From Emticicia fluvialis (GTDB lineage Bacteria; Bacteroidota; Bacteroidia; Cytophagales; Spirosomataceae), in contig NZ_JANUSD010000001.1 in NCBI RefSeq assembly GCF_024793945.1, positions 1 to 64,000 on the forward strand: DNA of 64,000 nt, in the 5' to 3' direction. A program made the position numbers and the translations under genes. How positions within the stretch are numbered: position 1 is the stretch's first letter; the number at the start of each line of letters is the position of its first letter. Shown here piece after piece: positions 26,191 to 36,190 of this stretch. Below the pieces are notes generated by a model. The model was not told where the DNA came from. It did not search any database and saw only the letters and a program-made list of their open reading frames with translations.

Positions 26191-27870
26191 ATGAAGACCC
26201 TTGTTTCCAGGCTTTTAATGATTACGCTTTTATGCCTGACCATCAGCTTTGCTCAATCACAAACCACCATAAAGAACCCTATTCTTACCGGGTTTTATCC
26301 TGACCCGAGTATAGTAAAGGTAGGGCCGGATTATTACATCGTCAATTCAACGTTTTCCTATTTTCCGGGTCTGCCCATTATGCACAGCAAAGACCTGAAA
26401 AACTGGAAACAGATAGGAAATGTGATTGACCGCCCGTCTCAACTTGATTTTATGGGCGAACGCATGACCCGTGGCTTGTTTGCACCGGCCATCAGCTATT
26501 ATAAAGGTACTTTTTATGTTACCTGCACCGACATAGACCATGACGGCAACTTTGTGGTAACGGCCAAAAATCCGGCAGGCCCCTGGAGCAATCCGGTGAA
26601 GATTCCGCAAGTGCGCGGCATTGACCCGTCTATCTACTTTGATGAAGAAACCGACAAAGCCTATATCATTTATAACAGCGATGCCCCAGACAGAAAACCC
26701 CTGTATTCAGGCCATAGAACAATCAGGATGTATGAATTTGATTATCAGAATCTGAAGGTGGTGGGCGAAGAAAAACAACTGGTAAACGGCGGTGTAGATC
26801 TTTCTAAAAAACCTGTCTGGATAGAAGGCCCGCATATTCTTAAACGTAACGGATGGTATTATTTATATGCAGCCGAAGGAGGTACCTCTGTTAATCACTC
26901 TGAAGTGGTGCTACGCAGCAAATCAGTATGGGGGCCTTACATACCCTTTGAAGGAAACCCGATTTTAACCCAGAGAGAATTACCTGCCGACAGGCCTTAC
27001 CCGATCACATCAGCAGGCCATGCACAGTTTGTTGAAGGCCCAGATGGCAAAATGTACAGCATTTTTCTGGCCGTGCGCCCGTATGAGGGAGATTATTACA
27101 ATACGGGTCGCGAAACCTTCATCGCCCCGGTTACCTGGAAAGACGATTGGCCGATGATTGAACATGGCGAAAAGGCCATTCCGTACAGTTATAAAACAGG
27201 CATTAAAGAAATAAAACACAAAGGTGGTTTACCGCAATCGGGTAATTTTCAGTACACCATAACTTTTGACAAAGGACTAGACTACTCATGGCTGTTTATG
27301 CGTACGGTTGACAGCAGCGCTTTCAAAACCTCAAAGGCCACCGGTTTAACCCTGAAACTAAAACCAGAAACGATTTCAGAACTCGGTAATCCTGCTTTTG
27401 TGGGCAGACGCCAGCAGCACCTGAATAGTACTGCCGAAACACAGTTGAGCTTTACGCCCGGGTCTGATAAAGAAAAAGCAGGGCTGGTGATTTTTCAGGA
27501 CGAACGCCATTATTACTTCATTGCGCAATCAAAAAATGAAGGCAAAGATGTAATTCAGCTTTATAAAAGCCAGCCGAAAGGAAAATCGACCGATTTAATA
27601 ACCGAAGTTCCGCTGACCACCAACACAGGCAAAGTGTTTTTCAGAATCACCTCTGCCGGTGCAGACTACGGCTTTTACTACTCAACAGATGCGAAAAACT
27701 GGCAATTGCTAAAAGACAAAGTAGATGGTAAATTCCTGAGTACCAAAGAGGCGGGTAGTTTCATTGGCTGTGTGTTTGGCTTGTATGCCACCTCAACAGG
27801 TGAAAGCTCAGTGAACAGCGCTTCTTTCAGGTTTTTCAAATACAGTGGTAATGACCCCATGCTGAAATGA
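26191..27870 (+). CDS. GH43 beta-xylosidase/alpha-L-arabinofuranosidase
   Basis: 559 residues: signal peptide to about residue 24, a five-bladed propeller catalytic domain (about 28-340) and a C-terminal beta-sandwich (about 345-555). The three GH43 carboxylates are present: base Asp38 in YPDPSIV, the pKa-tuning Asp in RGIDPSIYF, and the acid Glu in VWIEGPHIL. These two-domain GH43 enzymes mostly split xylo-oligosaccharides or arabinofuranosyl branches. The specificity cannot be fixed without comparison to characterised subfamilies. The stop overlaps the next start (ATGA), so the two GH43 genes are translationally coupled. Confidence 0.93.
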   Translation: MKTLVSRLLMITLLCLTISFAQSQTTIKNPILTGFYPDPSIVKVGPDYYIVNSTFSYFPGLPIMHSKDLKNWKQIGNVIDRPSQLDFMGERMTRGLFAPAISYYKGTFYVTCTDIDHDGNFVVTAKNPAGPWSNPVKIPQVRGIDPSIYFDEETDKAYIIYNSDAPDRKPLYSGHRTIRMYEFDYQNLKVVGEEKQLVNGGVDLSKKPVWIEGPHILKRNGWYYLYAAEGGTSVNHSEVVLRSKSVWGPYIPFEGNPILTQRELPADRPYPITSAGHAQFVEGPDGKMYSIFLAVRPYEGDYYNTGRETFIAPVTWKDDWPMIEHGEKAIPYSYKTGIKEIKHKGGLPQSGNFQYTITFDKGLDYSWLFMRTVDSSAFKTSKATGLTLKLKPETISELGNPAFVGRRQQHLNSTAETQLSFTPGSDKEKAGLVIFQDERHYYFIAQSKNEGKDVIQLYKSQPKGKSTDLITEVPLTTNTGKVFFRITSAGADYGFYYSTDAKNWQLLKDKVDGKFLSTKEAGSFIGCVFGLYATSTGESSVNSASFRFFKYSGNDPMLK

Positions 27871-29444
27871 AAAGACTAGCACAAATATGGGTAACATGCC
27901 TGGCTCTGGGAATACAACCTAGCGTACAGGCACAGGTAAGTAAGGCAAGAAACCCGATTATTTATGCCGATGTGCCAGACATGGCCATGATACGTGTAGG
28001 CAAAAATTACTACATGAGCAGCACCACCATGCACATGAGCCCGGGGGTTCCGCTGATGAAGTCCACCGATTTAGTAAATTGGCAAATGATGGGCTATGTA
28101 TATGACACCCTGGCCAATATTCCGGCTTTGAATCTGACAGATGGCAAAGGTACTTACGGGCGGGGTTCGTGGGCAAGCTGTATCAGGTATCATCAGGGTA
28201 TCTATTATGTTACCACTTTTGCGCAAACAACCGGCAAAACGCATATTTATAGCACCAGAAATATAGAAAAAGGCCCCTGGAAAGAGGTTTCATTTACGCC
28301 AAGTCTGCACGACCACAGCTTGTTTTTTGATGACAACGGCCGGGTGTACATGGTTTACGGAAACGGTAAACTGAGTATCATAGAGCTGAATGCCGATGTA
28401 TCGGGCCTTAAAAAAGGGGGCATTAACCAGACACTTATTGAAAATGCCAATGCCCCTGCTGGCGATAAAATTATGCTTGGTGCCGAGGGCTCGCAGTTGT
28501 TCAAGGTAAACGGTAAGTACTACCTTTTTAATATTGTATGGCCCCGGGGTGGTATGCGTACAGTACTGGTTCACCGGGCTGATACAATTACAGGCCCGTG
28601 GGAAGGGCGCGTGGCCTTGCAGGATTTGGGTGTGGCACAGGGCGGCATGATAGATACGCCCGACGGCCGCTGGTTTGCCTACCTGTTCCGTGATTTTGGT
28701 GGAGTGGGGCGGATTCCGTATCTGGTGCCTGTCAAATGGGAAGACGGCTGGCCGGTGCTGGGCGAAAACGGCAAAGTATCGGAAACGCTGGACTTACCGG
28801 CAGGAAAGGGACTGATTCCCGGAATAGTGCATTCAGATGAGTTTAAACGCAAAAAAGGTGAGCCTGCCTTGCCTTTGGTCTGGCAATGGAACCACAACCC
28901 CGATAATACCTTGTGGTCGGTAACTGACCGCAAAGGTTTTTTAAGATTAAAAACAGGTAGACTGGACACTTCTTTTGTTTTAGCACGCAATACACTTACC
29001 CAAAGAACCGTAGGGCCTGAGTCATCAGGCTCTACTTTACTTGATGTTTCAAATCTGAAAGAAGGCGATTTCGCCGGTCTGGGCCTATTGCAGAAAAACT
29101 ATGGGCAGGTGGGTGTAAAAGCTACCTCAGAAGGTAAATTACTTGTGATGATAAGTGCCAATACAGGTAAACCCGTTGAGATTGAACGTATTCCGCTTAC
29201 CCGAAGTACGGTGTACCTGAAAGCCGAATGTAATTTCAGAGACAGAAAAGATACTGCCCTTTTTTATTACAGCCTTGATGGCAAAACCTGGCAACGAATT
29301 GGCGAACCCCTGAAAATGCCTTATACCATACCCCATTTTATGGGATACCGATTCGGGCTTTTTAATTATGCTACTAAGCAGACAGGCGGCTTTGCCGACT
29401 TTGATTTTTTCAGGATCACAGATACTATTTCAAGCAATCCATAA
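27867..29444 (+). CDS. second GH43-family beta-xylosidase/arabinofuranosidase
   Basis: 525 residues with a signal peptide ending near VQAQ, propeller domain and C-terminal sandwich domain. Carboxylates: Asp in ADVPDMAMIRVG, Asp in SLHDHSLFFDD and Glu in LGAEGSQLFK. The stretch NYYMSSTTMHMSPGVPLMKS is characteristic of the xylosidase-like branch that cleaves doubly substituted or terminal units, but I cannot assign a subfamily from memory alone. It is distinct from the preceding GH43, so the pair is probably complementary and not redundant. The start overlaps the previous stop by four bases. Confidence 0.9.
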   Translation: MKRLAQIWVTCLALGIQPSVQAQVSKARNPIIYADVPDMAMIRVGKNYYMSSTTMHMSPGVPLMKSTDLVNWQMMGYVYDTLANIPALNLTDGKGTYGRGSWASCIRYHQGIYYVTTFAQTTGKTHIYSTRNIEKGPWKEVSFTPSLHDHSLFFDDNGRVYMVYGNGKLSIIELNADVSGLKKGGINQTLIENANAPAGDKIMLGAEGSQLFKVNGKYYLFNIVWPRGGMRTVLVHRADTITGPWEGRVALQDLGVAQGGMIDTPDGRWFAYLFRDFGGVGRIPYLVPVKWEDGWPVLGENGKVSETLDLPAGKGLIPGIVHSDEFKRKKGEPALPLVWQWNHNPDNTLWSVTDRKGFLRLKTGRLDTSFVLARNTLTQRTVGPESSGSTLLDVSNLKEGDFAGLGLLQKNYGQVGVKATSEGKLLVMISANTGKPVEIERIPLTRSTVYLKAECNFRDRKDTALFYYSLDGKTWQRIGEPLKMPYTIPHFMGYRFGLFNYATKQTGGFADFDFFRITDTISSNP

Positions 29445-29466
29445 ACCGTATGGCCTCTTTAAAACT

Positions 29467-30315
29467 ATGAAAAATGTCTTTGTTTACCTGCTGATTTCTG
29501 CTTCCCTGCTGGCAGGGCAGGTTTGTGTGGCTCAGAACCCCAACTTTCATATCTACCTCTGCATAGGTCAGTCAAATATGGAAGGTGCCGGGCGCATTGA
29601 AGCACAGGATACCCTAACTATTGACCCCCGCTTTAAAATACTGGAAGCCGTAGATTGCCCCCAGATCAACCGCGCAAAAGGGCAGTGGTATACGGCCAAA
29701 CCGCCATTGTGCCGCTGCAGAACAGGGCTTTCGCCAGCTGATTACTTTGGCCGTGCCATGCTTGAAACCATGCCCAATGAGCAATCGCTCGGGCTCGTAC
29801 ATGTTGCCGTGGCAGGTAGCAAACTTGAAATTTTTGATAAAGTGAATTATAAGGCTTATCTGGATTCATCCGCCAAAGAAAAACCCTGGATGATTAACAT
29901 GGCCAAAGAATATGGCGGCAACCCGTACGAAAGGCTGATTGAAATGGCCAGAATTGCACAGAAATCGGGCGTTATTAAAGGCATTCTGTTGCATCAGGGA
30001 GAGTCAAACACCGGAGACAAAACCTGGCCCGCACAGGTAAAGAAACTGTATGACGATATTCTGGCCGATTTGAACCTGGCTCCAAACTCTATTCCTCTGC
30101 TCGCCGGAGAAGTGGTGGGTGCAGACCAGGGCGGTAAATGTGCCAGCATGAACGAAATTATAGCTACGCTGCCTCAAACTCTGCCAAAAGCCGTCGTTGT
30201 TTCGTCAAAAGGCCTGCCTGCAGTGCCAGACAAACTGCATTTCAGCAGTGAGGGGGTGCGAGATTTCGGCAAGAGGTACGCTACGGCTCTACTGGTTGCT
30301 GAAGGAAGAAAATAA
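29467..30315 (+). CDS. CE6-type acetyl xylan esterase (SGNH/SASA fold)
   Basis: 282 residues. The start ATG 29467 gives a signal peptide (VYLLISASLLAGQVCVAQ); the frame is open back into the previous gene. SGNH-type blocks: catalytic Ser in CIGQSNMEG, Gly in VAVAGS, the LLHQGESNTG block, and Asp/His in VPDKLHFSSEG. These match the CE6/sialate O-acetylesterase-like group. It removes O-acetyl groups from xylose residues so that xylanase and xylosidases can act. A gap of 129 bases follows, without a clear terminator. Confidence 0.9.
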   Translation: MKNVFVYLLISASLLAGQVCVAQNPNFHIYLCIGQSNMEGAGRIEAQDTLTIDPRFKILEAVDCPQINRAKGQWYTAKPPLCRCRTGLSPADYFGRAMLETMPNEQSLGLVHVAVAGSKLEIFDKVNYKAYLDSSAKEKPWMINMAKEYGGNPYERLIEMARIAQKSGVIKGILLHQGESNTGDKTWPAQVKKLYDDILADLNLAPNSIPLLAGEVVGADQGGKCASMNEIIATLPQTLPKAVVVSSKGLPAVPDKLHFSSEGVRDFGKRYATALLVAEGRK

Positions 30316-30444
30316 ACACAAAAGGCACCGGTTATTTGAATAAAGAATGCATGGTTAATACACTTTGCCAATAGATTAGATGAATTGCTGAAACTTATTT
30401 ATAATAGTATTATTTTTCTAAAATCAACCTTAAATAAAACTATA

Positions 30445-31350
30445 ATGAAAAGGGTATATCTTATATTCTGCATTTCAGCATTTTTCAATCTTGCCCAAAG
30501 TTTGGTTACCATTGCTCAGGAAAAAATAATCTTGTACCCGAATGGCGTTCCGAACGCAAAGCCCGCTGCCGTAAAAGAGACAGGGGCAGAAAACGGCGTT
30601 TACAAAGGCATCACCAACCCGACTCTGGAATACTACAAGGCTAATCCGGCACTGTCTACGGGCGCTGCCATGATTGTGGTTGCCGGCGGAGGGTATGGCG
30701 TAATTGTCTATAACGGCGAAGGCATAAATACGGCCAAAGCGCTGGCAGAAAAAGGGATAGCCGCCTTTGTGTTAAAGTATCGCCTGCCGAGTGACGAAAT
30801 AATGACCGATAAGAAAATCGGCCCCTTGCAGGACGCCCAGCAAGCCATAAAGCTTGTGAGAGACAATGCCGCCGGATGGGGCATTGACCCAAATAAAATC
30901 GGAATCATGGGTTTTTCGGCCGGAGGGCATCTGGCCAGCACCGCCGCCACGCATTTCGAAAAAGCCTGGGTGAGTAATCCTGAAAAAACAAGCCTTCGGC
31001 CAGACTTCCAGATACTGGTTTATCCGGTTATCAGTATGCTAGACAGCCTCGCGCATCATGGCTCAAGAGATAACCTGCTCGGCAAAAATCCATCTACAGA
31101 AGACAAACAGTATTTTTCAAACGATTTGCAAATCAAAGCCAATACACCACCAGCGTGGCTTACCCATGCTGCAGATGATAAAGTAGTAGATGTAGACAAC
31201 AGCATAGCCTACTTTGAGCGGCTCAGAAAACATAAAGTAGACGTAGAAATGCATATTTTCCCGAAGGGTGACCATGGATTTATATTCAGGCATCCGGGCT
31301 GGATGAACCCCTTGTTTGATTGGCTAAAACGTTATGGTTGGACCAAATAA
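30445..31350 (+). CDS. alpha/beta-hydrolase, probable xylan acetylesterase
   Basis: 301 residues with an N-terminal signal peptide (IFCISAFFNLAQSLVTIAQ). Oxyanion-hole motif AAMIVVAGGGYGV, nucleophile elbow GFSAGGHLAST, acid Asp in HAADDKVVDVDN and His in FPKGDHGFIF. This pattern is that of small secreted esterases often beside xylanase genes in Bacteroidota. Some of these have been shown to deacetylate xylan; here the substrate is inferred. ATG 30445 is preferred over the upstream 30385. A 15-base stretch AAAATCAACCTTAAA precedes it and recurs before the CE1 gene at 38484. Confidence 0.82.
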   Translation: MKRVYLIFCISAFFNLAQSLVTIAQEKIILYPNGVPNAKPAAVKETGAENGVYKGITNPTLEYYKANPALSTGAAMIVVAGGGYGVIVYNGEGINTAKALAEKGIAAFVLKYRLPSDEIMTDKKIGPLQDAQQAIKLVRDNAAGWGIDPNKIGIMGFSAGGHLASTAATHFEKAWVSNPEKTSLRPDFQILVYPVISMLDSLAHHGSRDNLLGKNPSTEDKQYFSNDLQIKANTPPAWLTHAADDKVVDVDNSIAYFERLRKHKVDVEMHIFPKGDHGFIFRHPGWMNPLFDWLKRYGWTK

Positions 31351-31363
31351 ATAACTGAAACTA

Positions 31364-32929
31364 ATGAAAAAACAATCTTTATACTTATTAAAACTTTTGC
31401 TGGCGTTAGTACCTGTTACCGGTGTAGCCCAACTGGACAAACCTGTAAAAGTGCAGCAGGGTTTGGTGCAGGGAACAATTGAAGGTGGTTTATCTGTCTT
31501 TAAAGGTATTCCGTTTGCGGCACCTCCTGTCGGTGAGCTCCGCTGGAAAGCCCCGCAGCCTGCGGCTGACTGGTCGGGCGTAAAAAATACCACACAGTTT
31601 GCTCCGGCTCCGTTTCAGGGGGGGAATCCGCCTTCAGGTAAAAGTGAAGACTGTCTGTATCTCAACATCTGGTCGCCGGCCAAAACGCCTAAAGAGAACC
31701 TGCCGGTATTGGTCTGGATTTACGGAGGTGGCTTTAGTTTCGGTGCCACTTCAGAGCCTGTTTACACCGGCGAGAACCTCGCCAAAAAAGGAGTAATACT
31801 GGTAAGCATCGCTTACCGGGTAGGGCAGATGGGTTTTCTGGCACATCCGGAGTTAAGCGCTGAAAACCCCCAGCGGGTATCAGGTAATTATGGATTGCTC
31901 GATATGATTGCCGGTTTGAAATGGGTTCGGCAAAATATCAAAGCCTTTGGTGGTAACCCCGACAAAGTAACCATTTTTGGTGAGTCTGCCGGGGGTATAG
32001 CCGTCAGTATGCTTTGTGTTTCACCTTTGGCCAAAGGTTTGTTTCATGGAGCTATTTCTCAGAGTGGCGGTTCTTTTGGTCCTTACCGGAGTACAACGTA
32101 TCCCGGAGAAAACATGAAACTTCTTTCTTTGGCAGAAAAACAGGGGCTAGAGTTTATGGAGAAAGCCGGCGCTAAAAATCTGGCTGAATTAAGAAGTTTA
32201 CCTGCCGACAAACTGCCGTCGGGATTTGGCCTGCCCGGTGCCTGGCCTATCATTGACGGCTACGTAGTGCCTGACGACCAGCACTTACTATACGAAAGAA
32301 AAAAATATAACGATACCCCCATACTGATTGGCTATAATTCAGACGAAGGCGCCAGTTTCTCTCCACCCAAAACACCTAAAGATTATGTGGATGGTACAAA
32401 CAAACGCTATGGGAAATTTGCCGATGAACTGATAAAGGCCTACCCGGTTGGTGAAACCAAGGTGCCTAAAACGGCTCGCGACCTGGCGCGTGATGCTGCA
32501 TTTGGCTGGCATACCTGGAGTTGGGCAAGGCTACAATCACAAACCGGTAAGTCGAAGGTTTACTATTACTACTTCGACCAGCACCCGGAGTTTCCGGCTG
32601 ATTCACCGCGGCATGGCTATGGTTCGCCTCATGGGCAGGACGTAGGCTTTGTGTTCGGACACATTAATCCGAATAGTCAGGAAAAGACGCCAAGCGATGC
32701 CGATGTCTCAGAAACAATTATGACTTACTGGACAAACTTTGCCAAATACGGCGACCCTAACGGCAAAGGTGTGCCTCAGTGGGAGCCATTCAGCATTCAG
32801 AAGCCCGGTGTGATGCATTTTCAGCAAAAGGCGCAAATGGGTGGCGTGCCAAGCGCAGAGGCCTTGCAGGTGCTTGATAAATACTTTGAATGGCGCCGCA
32901 CCTCAGAAGGAAAACAATGGGCCAGGTAA
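31364..32929 (+). CDS. type-B carboxylesterase
   Basis: 521 residues. Signal peptide ending near GVAQ, then the typical carboxylesterase start (VKVQQGLVQGTIEGGLSVFK, GIPFAAPPVGELRW), the EDCLYLNIWSP motif, nucleophile FGESAGGIAVS, acid Glu in NSDEGASF, and His in SPHGQDVGFVFGH. Substrate unknown; it could act on acyl, acetyl or methyl esters of plant wall components or their phenolic products. It belongs to the enzyme operon (13-base gap before, 19 after), hence a role in ester removal from glycans is plausible. Confidence 0.88.
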   Translation: MKKQSLYLLKLLLALVPVTGVAQLDKPVKVQQGLVQGTIEGGLSVFKGIPFAAPPVGELRWKAPQPAADWSGVKNTTQFAPAPFQGGNPPSGKSEDCLYLNIWSPAKTPKENLPVLVWIYGGGFSFGATSEPVYTGENLAKKGVILVSIAYRVGQMGFLAHPELSAENPQRVSGNYGLLDMIAGLKWVRQNIKAFGGNPDKVTIFGESAGGIAVSMLCVSPLAKGLFHGAISQSGGSFGPYRSTTYPGENMKLLSLAEKQGLEFMEKAGAKNLAELRSLPADKLPSGFGLPGAWPIIDGYVVPDDQHLLYERKKYNDTPILIGYNSDEGASFSPPKTPKDYVDGTNKRYGKFADELIKAYPVGETKVPKTARDLARDAAFGWHTWSWARLQSQTGKSKVYYYYFDQHPEFPADSPRHGYGSPHGQDVGFVFGHINPNSQEKTPSDADVSETIMTYWTNFAKYGDPNGKGVPQWEPFSIQKPGVMHFQQKAQMGGVPSAEALQVLDKYFEWRRTSEGKQWAR

Positions 32930-32948
32930 ATTCATCTAACTAATTACA

Positions 32949-35033
32949 ATGAAAAAAACGGTACTAAATACCTTAGTTTTAAATCTTATGGTTTTACTGG
33001 CTTTTAGCCAGGTTACTCCACCGCAGCCTTACGGGCCTTTGCCCGGCGCTAATCAGCTTCGGTGGCAAAAAATGGAGTATTATGCATTCATTCATTATTC
33101 GGTAAACACCTATACCGATATGGCCTGGGGGTTCGGTAATGAACCTTTGGCTTTGTTTAACCCTGAAAAACTCGATTGCAGGCAATGGGCAAGAATATGT
33201 AAGCAAGCTGGCATGAAAGGCATCATTTTCACGGCTAAACACCATAGCGGATTTTGTATGTGGCCGTCGAAATATACAGAGTACTCGGTAAAAAACGCAC
33301 CCTGGAAAAACGGCAAAGGCGACGTGGTAAGAGAGCTGGCTGATGCCTGCAAAGAATATGGCCTCAAATTCGGTGTTTATCTGTCTCCATGGGACAGAAA
33401 CCATCCTGACTACGGAAAACCGGAGTATATTACCTATTTCAGAAACCAGCTGACCGAACTATTGACAAACTACGGAGATATTTTTGAAGTGTGGTTTGAT
33501 GGCGCCAATGGCGGTTCGGGCTATTATGGCGGTGCCAACGAAACCCGTAAAATTGATGCCAAAACGTATTATGATTGGCAGGAAACCTATAAGCTGGTGC
33601 GTAAGCTGCAACCCAATATTGTGATATGGAATGATGGCGGAGACCGGGCCGATTTGCGATGGGTGGGAACCGAAGCAGGTTATGTGGGTGAAACCAACTG
33701 GAGCCTGTTGAATGCCACCGGCGATGTACCCGAAGATATGTTGCGCCATGGTGTTGAAAACGGCAATGCCTGGGTGCCGGGCGAGGTAAACACTTCTATT
33801 CGTCCTGAATGGTTTTATCATCAAAGAGAAGATAGAAAAGTAAAAACGCTGCCGCAACTGATGGATACCTACTATCATTCCATCGGGCGAAATGGTACAC
33901 TTCTACTTAATTTTCCGGTGATGCCCAATGGGTTGATTCACCCGCAGGATGAAAAAGTGGCTATTGAATTTGCCAATGCCGTTAAAGCCGCATTTGCAAA
34001 AAATCTTGCTACAGGTGCAAAAGTGAGTGCATCGCAGGTTAGAGGTAACAGCCAGACTTATGGCGCGGCCAAGGCCATAGATGCAGACAAAGACAGCTAC
34101 TGGGCGGTAAACGATACAAGCAGAAAAGCTTCTCTTACCCTGCAATATACAAAGCCAATATCCTTTAACCGCTTTCTGGTGCAGGAGCCTATCAAGCTGG
34201 GGCAGCGGGTAAAAGCCTTTAGTGTAGAGGCATTGGTAAAAGGCCAATGGCAGGAAATTGCCAGAGAAACCACCATTGGCTACAAGCGTATCCTGCGGTT
34301 CCCGACTCTGGAAACAACCCGGATAAGATTCAATATTCTGGATGCCAAAAGCACCCCACTTATATCGAATCTGGAAATTTATAATGCCCCGATTATTCTA
34401 GCTCCACCGGTTATCATGCGAGACCAGGCCGGTAATGTTCACCTTCAGTCAGGCGATGCTGAGTCGGTACTCTATTATACATTAGATGGAAGTATGCCGG
34501 GGCCGAATACGGCCAGGTATACAGTTCCTGTAAAAAGCGGTGAAGGTAAACTGGAAGTAAAAGCCATTGCTTATAACCCGTTTACGAAGCAAAAAAGCGT
34601 GATAAGCGAAGAGAGGTTTGATGTGGCACGCAAAAACTGGAAAATACTAAGCACCGGCAAAGAAGGAGCCTATCAGGTACTGGACGGAAACCCAAATACC
34701 TCCTGGCATCAGGATAAGGGGTTGAAGATGCCGGTAGATTTAACAATTGACTTAGGTACACAGCAAATGGTGAGGGGTTTCAGATACCTGCCAGACCAGA
34801 ACTGGTGGGCCGATGCCGGCATCATTACTCATTATCAGTTTGAGGTTTCAACCGATAACAAAACCTGGCAACTGAAAAGTGAAGGCGAGTTTGCCAATAT
34901 TAAGAACAGCCCATTCTGGCAGGATAAGCTGTTTGAACCGTCGCAGGCCAGATACATCAGGCTGCGGGCCCTTAAAAATGTGCAGGAAGGCGCTGCTCCG
35001 GGATATGCCGATATAGATATTATTACCCAATAA
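32949..35033 (+). CDS. GH29 alpha-L-fucosidase with C-terminal binding domains
   Basis: 694 residues. Signal peptide ending near FSQ, GH29 catalytic domain (about 30-350) with FIHYSVNTYTD, FTAKHHSGFCMWPS, the nucleophile Asp in EVWFDGANGG, and GRNGTLLLNFPVMPNG. A discoidin-like (F5/8 C, CBM32-type) domain, a chitobiase C-type segment (DAESVLYYTLDGSMPGPNT) and a second discoidin-like domain at the end follow. The GH29 retaining mechanism cleaves alpha-L-fucosyl bonds. Together with GH95 it implies a fucose- or L-galactose-bearing side chain. No fucose catabolic genes occur in the window. Confidence 0.92.
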   Translation: MKKTVLNTLVLNLMVLLAFSQVTPPQPYGPLPGANQLRWQKMEYYAFIHYSVNTYTDMAWGFGNEPLALFNPEKLDCRQWARICKQAGMKGIIFTAKHHSGFCMWPSKYTEYSVKNAPWKNGKGDVVRELADACKEYGLKFGVYLSPWDRNHPDYGKPEYITYFRNQLTELLTNYGDIFEVWFDGANGGSGYYGGANETRKIDAKTYYDWQETYKLVRKLQPNIVIWNDGGDRADLRWVGTEAGYVGETNWSLLNATGDVPEDMLRHGVENGNAWVPGEVNTSIRPEWFYHQREDRKVKTLPQLMDTYYHSIGRNGTLLLNFPVMPNGLIHPQDEKVAIEFANAVKAAFAKNLATGAKVSASQVRGNSQTYGAAKAIDADKDSYWAVNDTSRKASLTLQYTKPISFNRFLVQEPIKLGQRVKAFSVEALVKGQWQEIARETTIGYKRILRFPTLETTRIRFNILDAKSTPLISNLEIYNAPIILAPPVIMRDQAGNVHLQSGDAESVLYYTLDGSMPGPNTARYTVPVKSGEGKLEVKAIAYNPFTKQKSVISEERFDVARKNWKILSTGKEGAYQVLDGNPNTSWHQDKGLKMPVDLTIDLGTQQMVRGFRYLPDQNWWADAGIITHYQFEVSTDNKTWQLKSEGEFANIKNSPFWQDKLFEPSQARYIRLRALKNVQEGAAPGYADIDIITQ

Positions 35034-35049
35034 AAATCTAAACCGTACT

Positions 35050-36165
35050 ATGCAAAAAAAGCTGATTACAAGCCTCTTACTGATTGGTTTAGGGGTAGTG
35101 GCAAAAGCCCAGCCCAACCCCAGGCCAACGGTGGTTTCGCCGGAGGTGCATCCTGATAACACCGTTACCTTCCGCCTCTATGCACCAACAGCCAGAGAAG
35201 TAAAACTCAATGCGCAGTTTGAGAAAGCAGCGGTGGGCATGAACAAAGATGAGCGGGGTGTATGGAGCGTGAAAGTGGGCCCGGTAAAACCAGATATGTA
35301 TCCTTACGCCTTTCAGGTTGATGGTCTTCCGGTAGCCGACCCCGCCAATTCGGTTATTTTTCCGAATGAGGGTTTCCAGAATAGTCTGGTTGAAATAACC
35401 GGCAGCACACCATTGGTGCATACCATTCAGCCTGTACCGCATGGTACGGTTGCTTATCGCTATTATACATCGCCCGAACTGGGTACGCGCCCGGTGGTTG
35501 TTTACACGCCTGCGGGGTATGAATCCAATACCAAAACCGCGTATCCTGTATTGTATCTGCTGCATGGCACTACCGATACCGAAGAAACCTGGACAAAGGT
35601 AGGCCGGGCCAATATTATTCTGGATAATCTGATAGCGCAGGGTAAAGCCAGACCCATGATTATTGTAATGCCTTATGGGCGGGCCTATCCGGTTATCAGC
35701 AAATCGTCAGGCAGCCTGCGAAACTGGGATAACCTGCAGGCGTTTAAAAAAGATTTCTTCAATAACCTGATGCCCTTTATTGAACAAAACTACAGAATCA
35801 TCAAAGACAAAAACAGCAGGGCCATTGCCGGTTTTTCGGGCGGAGGTGGCACTACCCTTTACTTCGGACTGAACAATACCGACAAGTTTGCTTATGTATG
35901 CGGTTTTGCTCCGGGAATGCTCAAAAACGAGTTCGACAGAAACAATGAGACAGCCTTTAAAAATCCTGAACTGGTAAATAAAAATCTGAAATTGTTCTGG
36001 ATTGGGGTGGGCAAAGAAGATGGTTTGTATGGGGTAAATCAGGAATTTATAGAGGTGCTGAACCAGAAGAAAATCAGATACGAAAGCCTGATTTCAGACG
36101 GAGGACACACCTGGATGAACTGCAAACTGTATCTGTCAACCATTGCGCCCAAATTATTCCGGTAA
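35050..36165 (+). CDS. CE1 esterase with N-terminal CBM48-like domain (copy 1, subtype A)
   Basis: 371 residues. Signal peptide ending near AKAQ, an E-set/CBM48-like domain (about 25-115: VTFRLYAPTAREVKLNAQFE ... PDMYPYAFQVDG) and a CE1 feruloyl-esterase-type domain. Triad candidates: Ser in AGFSGGGGTTLY, Asp in GVGKEDGLYG, His in SDGGHTWMNCK. It likely cleaves feruloyl or acetyl esters from arabinoxylan, either outside the cell or in the periplasm. First of five adjacent paralogues; 17-base gap before and 25 after. Confidence 0.9.
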   Translation: MQKKLITSLLLIGLGVVAKAQPNPRPTVVSPEVHPDNTVTFRLYAPTAREVKLNAQFEKAAVGMNKDERGVWSVKVGPVKPDMYPYAFQVDGLPVADPANSVIFPNEGFQNSLVEITGSTPLVHTIQPVPHGTVAYRYYTSPELGTRPVVVYTPAGYESNTKTAYPVLYLLHGTTDTEETWTKVGRANIILDNLIAQGKARPMIIVMPYGRAYPVISKSSGSLRNWDNLQAFKKDFFNNLMPFIEQNYRIIKDKNSRAIAGFSGGGGTTLYFGLNNTDKFAYVCGFAPGMLKNEFDRNNETAFKNPELVNKNLKLFWIGVGKEDGLYGVNQEFIEVLNQKKIRYESLISDGGHTWMNCKLYLSTIAPKLFR

Positions 36166-36190
36166 TTGATTTAAGCTTTAAATAAAAACT

